64,000 bases of DNA. It comes from Candidatus Babelota bacterium (GTDB lineage Bacteria; Babelota; Babeliae; Babelales; Vermiphilaceae). The notes below the pieces were generated by a model, which ran no database searches, had not been told where the DNA came from, and worked only from the letters and a program-made list of their open reading frames with translations. Of this stretch, positions 1 through 9,577 are shown piece after piece; the stretch's first letter is position 1, and each line of letters begins with the position of its first letter. Where the stretch lies: NCBI GenBank assembly GCA_026388985.1, contig JAPLIS010000017.1:1-64000 (forward strand). The letters are read 5' to 3'. A program made the position numbers and the translations under genes.

Positions 1-1
1 C

Positions 2-487
2 GAAGATGCTATTCCTGAAATTGAACAGGAGGCAAATGAATTATTAAAAAAACTTACCAACAATCAGGCGCATATTTTTATCGAATCTTTACGTGACCTT
101 AAAAAAGGTGGCACCAAAGAAACATTGGATATTAATATCTCTGATGCAACAGGGATTCGTCCTTATGAACTATTTTCTGGCGGAGAAGCATTTAGAATCG
201 ATTTTGCGTTACGTATAGCCATTTCTAAATTACTGGCACGTAGAGCAGGAACTGCACTACAAACGCTTATTATTGATGAAGGCTTTGGATCACAAGATGA
301 AGAAGGACTAGGGCTTATCATGGATGCGTTACATATAATACAAGACGATTTTTCTAAAGTAATTATCGTATCACATCTTAATGCTATGAAAGATCAATTC
401 CCCGTACACTTTGTTGTGGAAAAATGTGGAAAAAAGTTCACAAGGCAGCACTGTTACCGTCATAGAACAAGATTAAAAGCCCTTTAA
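2..487 (+). CDS. sbcC: SbcC/Rad50-type SMC-like ATPase, C-terminal end (partial, probable frameshift)
   Basis: The reading frame is already open at the left window edge, so the start lies outside. The segment has the C-terminal ATPase lobe of SbcC/Rad50 proteins: the ABC signature ELFSGGEAFR, the Walker B stretch LIIDEGFGSQDEEG and the H-loop IIVSHL. The family works with the SbcD nuclease on DNA ends and hairpins. After VVEK (near 424) the frame ends in an unlike tail of about 20 residues and stops at 485-487. Dropping one A from the run 420-424 would instead give a tail with SSQGSTVTVIEQD and a stop at 474-476, which resembles normal SbcC ends. I suspect a frameshift or sequencing error. 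sbcC rather than another SMC-like ATPase is the likelier call but not proven from this fragment. Confidence 0.75.
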   Translation, partial: EDAIPEIEQEANELLKKLTNNQAHIFIESLRDLKKGGTKETLDINISDATGIRPYELFSGGEAFRIDFALRIAISKLLARRAGTALQTLIIDEGFGSQDEEGLGLIMDALHIIQDDFSKVIIVSHLNAMKDQFPVHFVVEKCGKKFTRQHCYRHRTRLKAL

Positions 488-495
488 AATGACAT

Positions 496-527
496 AAAAA
501 AAGGGACTTGCATCAGTCCCTTTTTTT
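496..527. terminator. bidirectional rho-independent terminator
   Basis: An A-run, GGGACT, a six-base loop, AGTCCC and a T-run form a perfect hairpin with A and T tails on both sides. It sits between the converging sbcC-like gene and the long ribosomal operon that ends with nfu, so it can stop transcription from both directions. Confidence 0.8.
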
Positions 528-628
528 ATTCTATACTTTATATACACAAATATATGCGTTAAATCAGCTTAGTTAATTAGCTGTACATTTATTTATTATT
601 AATAAAATAAATTTATAATTGTGTATAT

Positions 629-877
629 TTAATTATCTTCTTCGTCTACAGTAACAACTTCAATAACTTCTGGTAAAACGTCTTTAATTGATTGTTCAAT
701 TCCCAACTTAACTGTATACATCGATGCGGGACATCCTACACATGCACCCATTAACCGTACATACACAATACCATCTTGAAATCTAACCAATTCTACGTCA
801 CCTCCATCCATTTGAATATTGGGACGTATTTGATCAAGTACACTTTCTATTGTACTGTAATAATCAGCTTCGGTCAT
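629..877 (-). CDS. NifU-like (Nfu) iron-sulfur cluster scaffold protein
   Basis: 82-residue protein consisting of a lone NifU C-terminal domain. MDGGD at residues 23-27 and the cluster-binding CVGC at 46-49 are present. Nfu proteins carry a [4Fe-4S] cluster between two subunits and hand it to apo-enzymes in the cytoplasm. It starts 4 bp after rplQ and is the last gene of the ribosomal operon, which is an unusual place for it; the spacing implies co-transcription with the translation genes. There is no A-type domain as in NfuA, so this is the short form. Confidence 0.9.
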   Translation of the reverse strand: MTEADYYSTIESVLDQIRPNIQMDGGDVELVRFQDGIVYVRLMGACVGCPASMYTVKLGIEQSIKDVLPEVIEVVTVDEEDN

Positions 878-881
878 ACTA

Positions 882-1238
882 CTAAACCCACTCTAAACGA
901 GCTATAGTCGCCGTATCGCTTATCCGTTTACCCATAGGAATAACTCGCGTATATCCACCTGGACGCTCTGTATACTGTGGAGCTATTTCTTTAAACAATT
1001 TAATAACCGCCTCTTCTTTATAAGGCAATAATGCATGAACACGACGTCTTGCATTAAATTCATTTCCAACACGCGCAATAGTAACTACTTTATCAGCAAA
1101 TTTCTGCACTTCTTTAACACGAGCTCTAGTAGAAACTAAACAACCATATTGAATAAGGTGGATTAATTGGTTACGCAACATAGCTACACGATGCGAATAT
1201 TTAAGGTTTAATTTTTTTCTGCCGTTTTGGTGTCTCAT
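882..1238 (-). CDS. rplQ: 50S ribosomal protein L17
   Basis: 118 residues, normal for bacterial L17, with the family start [17 protein letters not shown] and the end [10 protein letters not shown]. It is a large-subunit protein near the peptide exit tunnel. It follows rpoA by 45 bp, the standard end of the alpha operon, and is followed by the nfu gene. Confidence 0.97.
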   Translation of the reverse strand: MRHQNGRKKLNLKYSHRVAMLRNQLIHLIQYGCLVSTRARVKEVQKFADKVVTIARVGNEFNARRRVHALLPYKEEAVIKLFKEIAPQYTERPGGYTRVIPMGKRISDTATIARLEWV

Positions 1239-1283
1239 ATCCCGCCAACCTTACGTTTTTAACATGTTCCAAAATGATAAGTG

Positions 1284-2321
1284 TTACTTACCTTCAAGAA
1301 TCTCTTTAACATCATTTTCATCAATATTCATACCAAAAGAAAGCCCGAATGATTTCATGCTATCTTTAATTTCATTAAGCGATTTGCGACCAAAGTTTTT
1401 AATTTTGAGCACATCATCTTCAACAATATTAACAAGATCTATAACTCGCTTAATCCCTGCATTAATCAAACAGTTATGTGCGCGAACAGAAAGCTCAAGT
1501 TCTTCAATTGGTTTTAAAAGTAACTCAACAGGAACATCTTTTAAGCCAAGTTTATTAAGCTGTATAGGTTCTTTTTCCTGTTCTTGCTCTGGCACAATAG
1601 AAATTTCATTAAAAGGAATTTCTGTACTTGCTAAAAAATGACTCAGTTGCGTACGCAGTACTGAAACTGCATAATGCATTACATCTAAAGGATTTTCAGA
1701 GCCATCCGTATCAACAGATATCACCAATTTATCATAATCAATATCTTCTCCAACACGCGTCTTAGTTACTTCAAACATAACTTTTTTAATCGGTGAAAAT
1801 GTTGAATCTAAATAAATACGGCTATCTTCTTGATGCGCTTCACCCACTGGCCATTGAGCACGAGAATAACCTCTGCCCATTTCTACAAAAAACTCAATAT
1901 CCAGTATACCACCAGCCGCCACCAAAGCTAACACATGATCTTTATTGATTAATTCTAAATGCTCATCTGCTGTAATATCTGCAACACGTGCTTGTGCTTG
2001 CCCTTCAACACGCAAATGCATTTTGCCTGGCCTACCCTCTTTGTTGCGAACAACAATTTCTTTAATATTGAGAATAAGCTGCATAGCATCTTCTACAACA
2101 CCGGGTATAGCTGAAAATTCATTATTAACACCCTTAATAATAACAGATGTTACCGCCGCACCTTCCACAGAACTTAATAAAACACGACGTAATGCATTAC
2201 CAAGTGTAATACCAAAACCTGGTTCCAATGGCTGCGCAACAAGCTCACCATACGTATCACTTAACGATTGCCTGTCCCACGTTAACTTAGGAATCGTTAG
2301 TGACTTATACTCCTTATCCAT
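1284..2321 (-). CDS. rpoA: DNA-directed RNA polymerase subunit alpha
   Basis: 345 residues. The N-terminal assembly domain (about 1-235) includes the conserved [19 protein letters not shown] stretch used for dimerisation and beta/beta-prime binding. The C-terminal helix-hairpin-helix domain (about 270-330) keeps VRAHN at 279-283, matching the residues that bind UP elements and activators in E. coli, and [10 protein letters not shown]. Order rpsD-rpoA-rplQ is the classical alpha operon. The C-terminal tail is slightly long and acidic. Confidence 0.98.
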   Translation of the reverse strand: MDKEYKSLTIPKLTWDRQSLSDTYGELVAQPLEPGFGITLGNALRRVLLSSVEGAAVTSVIIKGVNNEFSAIPGVVEDAMQLILNIKEIVVRNKEGRPGKMHLRVEGQAQARVADITADEHLELINKDHVLALVAAGGILDIEFFVEMGRGYSRAQWPVGEAHQEDSRIYLDSTFSPIKKVMFEVTKTRVGEDIDYDKLVISVDTDGSENPLDVMHYAVSVLRTQLSHFLASTEIPFNEISIVPEQEQEKEPIQLNKLGLKDVPVELLLKPIEELELSVRAHNCLINAGIKRVIDLVNIVEDDVLKIKNFGRKSLNEIKDSMKSFGLSFGMNIDENDVKEILEGK

Positions 2322-2411
2322 TCAGCCTCCCGCACACCTTCGTACCACTCTAGTCAACGATATAAACATACTTTTTATATCCCTGTAGCAGCAATAATAT
2401 ATCTTCAATAA

Positions 2412-2960
2412 TTACTTAGAATATCCTTCAACAATCAAATGCTCTTCTATTGGCGCTTGAATATCTGAACGTACCGGCAAACGTAATACGCGACCAATAC
2501 GATCTTTTTTATCAATTTCTAGCCATTCAGGAACTTTGATACCAACTTTAAAACGTTTATCCACAACTTGGCTGATAAATGTTTCTTTTGTTAATGCTCT
2601 ATCGTTTAAAGAAATAACATCTCCAACTTTTACTAAATAAGAAGGAGAGTTAACCTTTTTACCATTAACACACACATGCCCATGTACTACTATTTGACGA
2701 GCTTGAGTTCGTGTCATTGATAATTTTAAACGATATACAGTATTGTCTAAACGACGCTCAAGAAAGTTTAAAAGATTTTCACCAGGTACGCCTTGTGCCT
2801 TAACAGCATTAGCAAAAAAACGTCTAAATTGTTTTTCGCGAACGCCATACATTTCTTTTACTTTTTGCTTTTCCTGCAACTGCTTGCCAAATTCCGAAAT
2901 CTTTTTTATCGGACCTTTTTCTTTTTGACTTTTTTTGTCCGGCACAGCTCTTTGTTCCAT
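2412..2960 (-). CDS. rpsD: 30S ribosomal protein S4 (short N-terminus)
   Basis: S4 binds 16S rRNA early in 30S assembly and lines the mRNA entry path. The start at 2960 is preferred because AGTAGGG precedes this ATG by about 6 bp; an in-frame TTG at 2996 would add 12 residues but has no ribosome binding site. From this start it has 182 residues against about 200 in most bacteria. The conserved core begins at SEFGKQLQEKQKVKEMYG and ends with IEEHLIVEGYSK. The usual N-terminal 25-30 residues, which hold zinc-binding cysteines in some species, are missing. The rest is intact, so this looks like lineage-specific shortening. Confidence 0.95.
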   Translation of the reverse strand: MEQRAVPDKKSQKEKGPIKKISEFGKQLQEKQKVKEMYGVREKQFRRFFANAVKAQGVPGENLLNFLERRLDNTVYRLKLSMTRTQARQIVVHGHVCVNGKKVNSPSYLVKVGDVISLNDRALTKETFISQVVDKRFKVGIKVPEWLEIDKKDRIGRVLRLPVRSDIQAPIEEHLIVEGYSK

Positions 2961-3026
2961 AATAACCCTACTATTACACGTTAATTTATTAACCAACCCA
3001 ACGACACATTCGTCGCTATACTAATG

Positions 3027-3428
3027 CTATACTCGACGTTTTTTCGGTGGACGACATCCATTATGCGGCAATGGCGTTACATCTCTAAGAGTAGAAATAT
3101 TAAAGCCAGCAGCTTGAAAAGAACGAACTACTGAATCTCTGCCTGATCCCGGTCCCTGTAAATTCACTTCAACATGCTTAATTCCAATAGCGCTCATCTC
3201 TTTTGCAAGAGTAGTGCCTATTTGAGATGCTGCAAATGGAGTTCCTTTACGTGAGCCTTTAAAGGCTAATTTGCCACCGCTACTGCTTAATAATATATCA
3301 CCATCTACTGTAGTAATAGACACCAATGTATTATTAAAAGTGGATTTAACGTGTGCAATAACAGTATCGACCTGTCTTTTTGCTTTTTTTGTTTTTTTCT
3401 TGTAAGCCATTCTATCCTTTACCGACAT
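3027..3428 (-). CDS. rpsK: 30S ribosomal protein S11
   Basis: 133 residues from the first ATG; a second ATG at residue 7 (MAYKKKTKKAKR) is also possible. Family features include HVKSTFNNTLVSITT, GPGSGRDSVVR and the basic end NGCRPPKKRRV. It sits on the 30S platform near the E site. It lies between rpsM and rpsD in the normal alpha-operon order. Confidence 0.97.
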   Translation of the reverse strand: MSVKDRMAYKKKTKKAKRQVDTVIAHVKSTFNNTLVSITTVDGDILLSSSGGKLAFKGSRKGTPFAASQIGTTLAKEMSAIGIKHVEVNLQGPGSGRDSVVRSFQAAGFNISTLRDVTPLPHNGCRPPKKRRV

Positions 3429-3454
3429 ATAATTCTTTTAATACAAATCAAGTC

Positions 3455-3838
3455 TTACTTCTTAGTTACTGCTCGCTTTAATGCAACAGGAGCTTTTTTA
3501 GGACCTTTTCTTGTACGTGCATTGGTTTTTGTACGCTGCCCACGAACAGGAAGTCCTTTTTTGTGTCGCGTCCCACGATAACAACCAATTTCACGCAAGC
3601 GTTGAATATTAAGCATGATTTCTTTGCGCAAGTGACCTTCTGCCTTATAGTTGACCGATACTTCTTTTTGAATAATCGCCACTTCTTCGTCAGTTAGATC
3701 TTTGACACGCTTATCAAAATCAATACCTATTTTAGTCAAAATATCACGCGATGACTTAAGCCCTATGCCAAAAACATATGTTAAGCCATACTCAATTCTT
3801 TTTTTTAATGGTAAATTAACACCCTCTATCCTAGCCAT
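3455..3838 (-). CDS. rpsM: 30S ribosomal protein S13
   Basis: 127 residues, with the [21 protein letters not shown] start, helix-two-turn-helix core and the lysine/arginine-rich tail containing [20 protein letters not shown] that contacts P-site tRNA. It is 8 bp downstream of rpmJ, the usual neighbour. Confidence 0.97.
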   Translation of the reverse strand: MARIEGVNLPLKKRIEYGLTYVFGIGLKSSRDILTKIGIDFDKRVKDLTDEEVAIIQKEVSVNYKAEGHLRKEIMLNIQRLREIGCYRGTRHKKGLPVRGQRTKTNARTRKGPKKAPVALKRAVTKK

Positions 3839-3846
3839 TGTACACC

Positions 3847-3963
3847 TTACCCTTGCCGCTGTTTATGTTTAGGGCTTTTTTTACAAACAATACGCACAAT
3901 ACCTTTGCGCTTAATAACTTGACACTCGTTACACATCCGTTTAACTGATGTTCGCACTTTCAT
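3847..3963 (-). CDS. rpmJ: 50S ribosomal protein L36
   Basis: A 38-residue protein read directly from the minus strand, starting [15 protein letters not shown]. Cys11, Cys14, Cys27 and His33 form the zinc ribbon of the C-plus form of L36. It is located between infA and rpsM, where L36 is found in most bacteria. Confidence 0.95.
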   Translation of the reverse strand: MKVRTSVKRMCNECQVIKRKGIVRIVCKKSPKHKQRQG

Positions 3964-3995
3964 GATGTCTTTTCCCCACACACAATTTCTTAATT

Positions 3996-4220
3996 TTATT
4001 CTTTATATCGCAATACTATACGCCCACGCGTTAAATCATAAGGAGAAAGCTCTACGGCAACTTTATCACTCGGTAAAATTCTTATATAATGCATACGCAT
4101 TTTACCTGAAACATGCGCCAATATTACATGTCCCCCTTCTAATTCGACACGAAACATGGCATTTGGCAATGTTTCTTTAACAATACCATCAACTCGAATA
4201 ACGTCTTCTTTTTGCTTCAT
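3996..4220 (-). CDS. infA: translation initiation factor IF-1
   Basis: 74 residues, one S1-type OB fold. Characteristic segments are [39 protein letters not shown] and [13 protein letters not shown]-1 blocks the A site during initiation. It sits 13 bp after map and 32 bp before rpmJ in the usual secY-adk-map-infA-rpmJ order. Confidence 0.97.
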   Translation of the reverse strand: MKQKEDVIRVDGIVKETLPNAMFRVELEGGHVILAHVSGKMRMHYIRILPSDKVAVELSPYDLTRGRIVLRYKE

Positions 4221-4233
4221 GTAATATACATCC

Positions 4234-4998
4234 CTATAGAGTAGTTGTCGTACTTCGTGTTAAAATTTTTGGTCCCTGCTGTGTAATCAATACTGTATCT
4301 TCAACATGGGCAGCCAAACTTTTATCGAGAGTTTTTACTGTCCAACCATCCTCAGCTATAAAAATTTCATAATGGCCCTTGGTAATCATTGGCTCAATAG
4401 CAAATGCCATGCCAGGACGCAAAATAGGTCCCCTGCCCGATTCACCATAATTTAAAATTTCTGGATCTTCATGCATTTTCTTACCAATACCATGACCAGC
4501 AAAATCACGCACAACACCAAAACCATGCCGCTCAACCTCCTGCTGAATCGCCGCTGATATATCAGACAATCGATTACCAGGACAAGCCTTTTCTATGCCC
4601 TTATCTAATGCTTTTTGCGCAACATCAGCTAAAGTATAAGCATCTTGAGATACGTCGCCAACAAAAAATGCTCGCGCCATATCAGCATGATATCCTTGCC
4701 ACGATGCGCATATGTCAACCTTAATAAAGTCCCCATTTTTTAAAAAACGAGAAAAACTTGGTACTCCATGCACAACCTCATCATTTACTGATATACAGCT
4801 TACATGCTGATATCCCATATACCCCTTAGTTGCCGATATGAGATTTTTTAATAAAAGTTGTTGTGCAATCCACCTATCTATTTCACCGGTTGCGACACCC
4901 TCTTTAATCTGCTGCTTTAAATCGCAAAAAATATCTGCCAGCAGTGCTCCTGCTTGCTCCATTTTTCTAATAACAACACTATTTTTTATAGTAATCAT
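4234..4998 (-). CDS. map: methionine aminopeptidase, type I
   Basis: 254 residues. It removes the initiator methionine from nascent proteins. The five metal ligands are visible: Asp95, Asp106, His169 (in [13 protein letters not shown]), Glu202 (IEPM) and Glu233 (HVEDTV), plus the substrate-positioning His77 in VVHGVP. Its start overlaps the end of adk by 4 bp, so the two are translationally coupled. No N-terminal SH3-binding or zinc extension is present. Confidence 0.97.
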   Translation of the reverse strand: MITIKNSVVIRKMEQAGALLADIFCDLKQQIKEGVATGEIDRWIAQQLLLKNLISATKGYMGYQHVSCISVNDEVVHGVPSFSRFLKNGDFIKVDICASWQGYHADMARAFFVGDVSQDAYTLADVAQKALDKGIEKACPGNRLSDISAAIQQEVERHGFGVVRDFAGHGIGKKMHEDPEILNYGESGRGPILRPGMAFAIEPMITKGHYEIFIAEDGWTVKTLDKSLAAHVEDTVLITQQGPKILTRSTTTTL

Positions 4999-5696
4999 AT
5001 ACTCGCAACACCTATATGTTTTGCAAAATCTTCAAAAACCAATTCTAGCGGCTTTTCAACATCAATTTTAACAATGGAATAACCCATTTTATCATAAAAA
5101 CTCAAAAGATCTTTTGCGTGCTGATAATATACTTGTAGTCGCTTACGAATTGCAGCAGCTTCATCATCAACTCTACGCACAAGAAGGCAATTACATCGAT
5201 CGCATCTGCCTTCAATTTTTGGCGCGCACAAAGAACCAGCATGAATAGAATAAACGGCTTGACATTCTTTATTTGAACACATAAATCGAAAAGACAAGCG
5301 CTCAACTACCGTCTCATCAGAGACCATAAGCTGAACAATATACAATTTCAATTTTTGAGAACTATTTTTCAATAAATTATCAAATGTTTCCGCCTGCCTA
5401 AGCGTACGCGGATACCCATCTAATATCACTGCTTTTTCTTGTCCGCTTTTACCAACAAACCACTGAGCCACCATTTGCGATATAAGTTCATCAGATACCA
5501 GTTTACCAGATTTTATGGCAAAATCTATCTCCTGGCCTATTTCAGTTTGTTCGGCGATATGCTTTCTACATAAATTACCAGTAGAAAGCATTTCCCACCC
5601 TATACGTTCAAAGCATATACTCGCCAAAGAACCTTTACCCGAACCAGGTGGCCCTACAAAAATATAAATTTCTGTTGGCGAGCTTACAGGCATCAT
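4995..5696 (-). CDS. adk: adenylate kinase (zinc-type LID)
   Basis: 233 residues. It interconverts AMP + ATP and 2 ADP. The P-loop GPPGSGKGS is at 15-23, and DGYPRTLRQAE follows near 93-103. The LID carries Cys140, Cys145, Cys165 and Cys168, the four-cysteine zinc site usual in Gram-positive adenylate kinases. It overlaps both secY upstream and map downstream by 4 bp, so translation of the trio is coupled. Confidence 0.96.
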   Translation of the reverse strand: MMPVSSPTEIYIFVGPPGSGKGSLASICFERIGWEMLSTGNLCRKHIAEQTEIGQEIDFAIKSGKLVSDELISQMVAQWFVGKSGQEKAVILDGYPRTLRQAETFDNLLKNSSQKLKLYIVQLMVSDETVVERLSFRFMCSNKECQAVYSIHAGSLCAPKIEGRCDRCNCLLVRRVDDEAAAIRKRLQVYYQHAKDLLSFYDKMGYSIVKIDVEKPLELVFEDFAKHIGVASI

Positions 5697-7009
5697 CTTC
5701 TACCCTTTAAGCGTCCTGATGACAAAAACCCTTCATAGCGATTTTCAATCAAATATGATTCAATTTGAGCTGCTGTTTCTAAAGCAACCCCAACCATGAT
5801 AAGCAATGAAGTACCGCTCATACTGCGTAAAGAAAAAGGAATATTAAATAAAGCGTATACACCTGCTGGAAGCAGTGCTAGCAATCCTAGATACAGCGCT
5901 CCAACAAAACCCAACCGTGTTAAAATATAATTAAAAAAATCGGCTGTTTTTCTTCCCGGACGAATACCCGGAATAAATGCACCACCCTTTTTAATATTAT
6001 CAGCGAGCTCTTCAGGATTAAAAATCAATGTTGTATAGAGGAAAGAAAACCCTATAATGAGTAAAAAAGTTAATATATAATACAAAATAGTACCATATGC
6101 TAATTGGTCAGCAATCCATTGAAACACCTGTGCATAACCAGCTAAAAACGTAAACGGAAATACTATCATATTAAGTAGAGCACTTGCAAAAATAACTGGC
6201 ATTACCCCTGCGGTATTGATTTTAAACGGAATATAAGAGCTTTGGCCTCCATATACTCGTTGTCCAACAACGCGTCGCGTATATTGTACCGGAATTTTAC
6301 GCTCTCCCTTTTCAATAAACACAATACAAGCGGAAATTATCAAAAAAACAGCCAATAACACTAATGCTACTGGCCACGCAAGTGCACCATCCCATACCGC
6401 ATAAATCGTTTTTTTGATATCAGCTGGAAAACTTGATACGATTCCTGCAAAAATAATCATCGAACTACCATTGCCCAAACCATATAAAGTAATTTGCTCT
6501 CCAAGCCACATCACAAATAAAGAACCAACAGTAATAGCAAGCATAAACATTAAACGAAACGACCACCCTGGCTGCACAGCTAATTGATAATGTTCTATCG
6601 CAATAGCAACACCTAAACTTTGTACAATAGCAACACCTAATGCAAGATAACGGGTGAACTGATTAATTACTTTACGGCCATGTTCACCCTCTTTTTGTTT
6701 TTCCTCTAACCATGGCACTGATAGCGTCAACATTTGCATCATAATTGATGCGGTAATATAGGGACCAATGCCAAGAGCAAACAACATTCCTCTGCTTAAA
6801 GCTCCACCAGAAAACAAATCAAAAGAAGCAAAAATACCCCCTAAACCGGTACCTTGCAACACTAGATTTGCTAACTTATCCAAATCTATACCGATTACCG
6901 GTATATGATTTCCCAACTGATGAATAAACAAAACACATAAGGTAAAAAATAATTTTTTACGCAACTCTGGAACAAAAAAGATATTGATGAAATTCCGTAT
7001 AAGTACCAC
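5693..7009 (-). CDS. secY: protein translocase subunit SecY
   Basis: 438 residues, about ten membrane segments. Recognisable parts are the plug region near FSGGALSRGMLFALGIGPYI, the cytoplasmic loop VQYTRRVVGQRVYGGQSSYI and the C-terminal loop FIPGIRPGRKTADFF. SecY is the channel of the Sec translocon and would export the many signal-peptide proteins in this window. It lies 2 bp after rplO, in the standard spc position. Confidence 0.98.
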   Translation of the reverse strand: MVLIRNFINIFFVPELRKKLFFTLCVLFIHQLGNHIPVIGIDLDKLANLVLQGTGLGGIFASFDLFSGGALSRGMLFALGIGPYITASIMMQMLTLSVPWLEEKQKEGEHGRKVINQFTRYLALGVAIVQSLGVAIAIEHYQLAVQPGWSFRLMFMLAITVGSLFVMWLGEQITLYGLGNGSSMIIFAGIVSSFPADIKKTIYAVWDGALAWPVALVLLAVFLIISACIVFIEKGERKIPVQYTRRVVGQRVYGGQSSYIPFKINTAGVMPVIFASALLNMIVFPFTFLAGYAQVFQWIADQLAYGTILYYILTFLLIIGFSFLYTTLIFNPEELADNIKKGGAFIPGIRPGRKTADFFNYILTRLGFVGALYLGLLALLPAGVYALFNIPFSLRSMSGTSLLIMVGVALETAAQIESYLIENRYEGFLSSGRLKGRR

Positions 7010-7011
7010 TC

Positions 7012-7479
7012 TTACTCTCCTTTAACTACATGCGCCTCGCCACCAACTTCCTGAATAGCTTTTAATGCACTCTCACTAAACGCATCAGCATGAACAATTA
7101 ATTTTTTAGTTAATTGGCCGTTTGCTAAAACTTTTAATTTAAATAATGCTTTAAAGATTCGCTGACTCTTTTTACCTTTTAATATTCCTTTTTCGATAAG
7201 AATATCTCTGGTAACTATATCGCCAGCATTAAAAACTGAGTCCAGGCAAGACAAATCAATAATCTCTACTTCTTTTTTAAAAGGTGCGTTAGTAAACCCA
7301 CGCTTAGGTAAACGTCGATGTAAAGGCATTTGTCCGCCTTCAAATCCAAGTCTAGGGCTGCCACCAGAACGTGCTTTTTGGCCTTTATGCCCTTTGCCTG
7401 ATGTACCACCCCTTTTACCACCACGTCCAATATCTTTACGTTTTTTAACTAACGGCTTTAGATTCTCTAATTGAAACAT
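7012..7479 (-). CDS. rplO: 50S ribosomal protein L15
   Basis: 155 residues. The glycine- and arginine-rich N-terminus (RGGKRGGTSGKGHKGQKARS) that penetrates 23S rRNA is present. Its ATG shares one base with the rpsE stop (TAATG). In most bacteria rpmD (L30) lies between rpsE and rplO; here the junction leaves no room for it. Confidence 0.97.
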   Translation of the reverse strand: MFQLENLKPLVKKRKDIGRGGKRGGTSGKGHKGQKARSGGSPRLGFEGGQMPLHRRLPKRGFTNAPFKKEVEIIDLSCLDSVFNAGDIVTRDILIEKGILKGKKSQRIFKALFKLKVLANGQLTKKLIVHADAFSESALKAIQEVGGEAHVVKGE

Positions 7480-7985
7480 TATGACGAACTCCCGACCATT
7501 TCTTTAATTGACTTTTTGCCTCTTAAGTGTGCCAACTGCTTTGCAGAACGCATTTTAGCTAATGCATTCAACGTAGCCTTCGCAACGTTTTGTCCATTTG
7601 ATGATCCAATAGACTTAGACAATACATCATCAATACCAACAGCATTCATTATCGCACGCACTGCACCACCCGCAATTACACCAGTACCTTTTGATGCTGG
7701 ACGAATAATTACTGTACTTGCACCATGCTTACCTTGCACCGCATAAGGAACTGTTTTATCTCTTAATGAAATAGACACCATACGCTTACGTGCTTTATTT
7801 ATTGCTTTAGCAATTGCTAATGCAACCTCTTTGCTTTTGCCTGATGCAACACCAACCATGCCATCTTTGTTACCTGTTACCACAAACGCCGCAAAAGAAA
7901 ACCGTTTGCCGCCTTTAGTAACTTTAGTAACACGTCGAACTTTTACGACATGATCAACAAATATGTCTTCTTTTTTCTCTGCCAT
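7479..7985 (-). CDS. rpsE: 30S ribosomal protein S5
   Basis: 168 residues with the S5 N-terminal domain ([20 protein letters not shown]) and the C-terminal domain with [20 protein letters not shown]5 helps decoding fidelity and mRNA unwinding. The downstream junction is a TAATG overlap with rplO. Confidence 0.97.
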   Translation of the reverse strand: MAEKKEDIFVDHVVKVRRVTKVTKGGKRFSFAAFVVTGNKDGMVGVASGKSKEVALAIAKAINKARKRMVSISLRDKTVPYAVQGKHGASTVIIRPASKGTGVIAGGAVRAIMNAVGIDDVLSKSIGSSNGQNVAKATLNALAKMRSAKQLAHLRGKKSIKEMVGSSS

Positions 7986-8016
7986 TATTAAACCTTATTT
8001 CTCTGTCATCTTAATT

Positions 8017-8370
8017 TTAAAGCTTTAATCCACCTTCACGAAGACCATCGGCAAGCGCCTTAACTCTTCCATGATATTTAAATTGCCCGCGATCAAAAAC
8101 AACTGACTCAACGCCATTAGCTTTTGCTCTTTTTGCAAGCTCAAGTCCAGCTAAACGTGCCTGATCTGTCTTGTCTCCAGCACTTTTCAATTGAGCCGAT
8201 GAACAGCTAGCCACTGTTTTTTGCGCTTTATCATCAATAATCTGAGCATAAATATGCTTAGAGCTTCTGAAAATAGAAACTCTTGGCTGAGAACTTACTT
8301 GTTTAATTTTACTTTTTACTCGTAAAGCTCTTCGACGAGCACGAATTCTATCTTTTTTACCTATTGCCAC
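8017..8370 (-). CDS. rplR: 50S ribosomal protein L18
   Basis: 117 residues; binds 5S rRNA. Typical segments are [32 protein letters not shown] and the end [19 protein letters not shown]. It lies between rplF and rpsE in the normal spc order. Confidence 0.97.
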   Translation of the reverse strand: MAIGKKDRIRARRRALRVKSKIKQVSSQPRVSIFRSSKHIYAQIIDDKAQKTVASCSSAQLKSAGDKTDQARLAGLELAKRAKANGVESVVFDRGQFKYHGRVKALADGLREGGLKL

Positions 8371-8384
8371 AATTAGATCCTATG

Positions 8385-8924
8385 TTAGCTTCCCTTGGTT
8401 TTACCCGCTTTACGCAACAATACTTCATTCTCAAACTTGATACCAGTCCCTTTATAAGGTTCTGGTTTACGGAATGAACGCACCTTGCTACACACGAGCC
8501 CAAGTAATTCTTTATTTACTGATTTAAAACCAAGATTTTGTCCTGATTTATCAATAGTAACTGTCACTTCTGCAGGCAAATCAAAATCAATTTTATGACT
8601 ATAGCCTAAAGAAAATTCTAACTTACTACCTGTTTGTTTTGCTTTATAACCAAGACCAACAATTTGAACTTTATATAAAAATTCTTCCTGTACTCCCTTG
8701 ATTTTATTGCATAAAATCGCCCGATGTAATCCCCAAATACGATTAACATCACGACTTTTATCATTGGTTACGAGCTTCAAAACATCACCATTTATTTCAA
8801 CATCAAGAATTTCAGGCAACTCATAAACACCTGAACCTTTTGCCCCATTATAGTGTAAAGATTGATTTTTGAAGTCAACCGTTACTCCCTTAATATTTAT
8901 AGGCTTTCTTCCAATTTTTGACAT
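8385..8924 (-). CDS. rplF: 50S ribosomal protein L6
   Basis: 179 residues, two L6 domains. MSKIGRKPINI opens the protein and FRKPEPYKGTGIKFENE marks the C-terminal rRNA-binding part near the GTPase-associated centre. It is 9 bp downstream of rpsH. Confidence 0.97.
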   Translation of the reverse strand: MSKIGRKPINIKGVTVDFKNQSLHYNGAKGSGVYELPEILDVEINGDVLKLVTNDKSRDVNRIWGLHRAILCNKIKGVQEEFLYKVQIVGLGYKAKQTGSKLEFSLGYSHKIDFDLPAEVTVTIDKSGQNLGFKSVNKELLGLVCSKVRSFRKPEPYKGTGIKFENEVLLRKAGKTKGS

Positions 8925-8933
8925 TGCGCCCCT

Positions 8934-9326
8934 TTACCAAACAGTACAAAGTAATTCACCGCCAACAGTAGATTTTTTAGCTTGTTTCTGGGAAAGAACA
9001 CCTTGGTTAGTGGTAATAATTGAAATACCCAAATTACCAACAACTGGTCTAATTTCTTTACAGCCAACATACTTACGTCGACCTGGTGTACTTATACGTG
9101 TAATTTCATGAATAACTGACTCACCATCAACATATTTCAATACTAGTTTTAAAAACTTTTTACCGTCTTTATCGTATGCTTGAAAATCTCTGATGAAGCC
9201 TTCATTTTTCAAAATTTGAGAAATAGAGTTTTTCATTTTTGAATAATTAATTACCACAAATGGCTTTGCTACCATTACACCATTTCTGATAATTGTTAAA
9301 AAATCAGCTATCGGATCCATTGACAT
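8934..9326 (-). CDS. rpsH: 30S ribosomal protein S8
   Basis: 130 residues, with DPIADFLTIIRNG at the start and the conserved rRNA-binding loop around ISTPGRRKYVG and GISIITTNQGVLS. S8 nucleates the central domain of 16S rRNA; in E. coli it represses the spc operon. No repressor site could be judged by eye. Confidence 0.97.
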   Translation of the reverse strand: MSMDPIADFLTIIRNGVMVAKPFVVINYSKMKNSISQILKNEGFIRDFQAYDKDGKKFLKLVLKYVDGESVIHEITRISTPGRRKYVGCKEIRPVVGNLGISIITTNQGVLSQKQAKKSTVGGELLCTVW

Positions 9327-9372
9327 TTCTGCCCTTCCATTCTATCAAAACAAATTTAAATAAGAGCACAAT

Positions 9373-9558
9373 TTACCAACTCGTTTTCTTTACCCCTGGA
9401 AGTATCCCTTGAAGCGCATACTTTCTGAAACAAAGACGGCAAATCATAAACAATCCCATATATGCACGCGATCTTCCACAGTTTTTGCATCTATTATATG
9501 CTCTTACTGCAAATTTAGGGATCTTATTTGCTTTTTCTATTAATGCCTTCCTGGCCAT
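9373..9558 (-). CDS. rpsN: 30S ribosomal protein S14, zinc-binding short form
   Basis: 61 residues, the short C-plus form of S14. Cys24, Cys27, Cys40 and Cys43 form the zinc site (RCKNCGRSR and [10 protein letters not shown]), and the protein ends GVKKTSW. It lies between rplE and rpsH as expected. Confidence 0.97.
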   Translation of the reverse strand: MARKALIEKANKIPKFAVRAYNRCKNCGRSRAYMGLFMICRLCFRKYALQGILPGVKKTSW

Positions 9559-9577
9559 AGTTACCTCAACTTATACT

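Noticed and set aside
1264-1641. Plus-strand open frame opposite rpoA
   Set aside because: Serine-rich antisense shadow of the rpoA reading frame without its own start signals.
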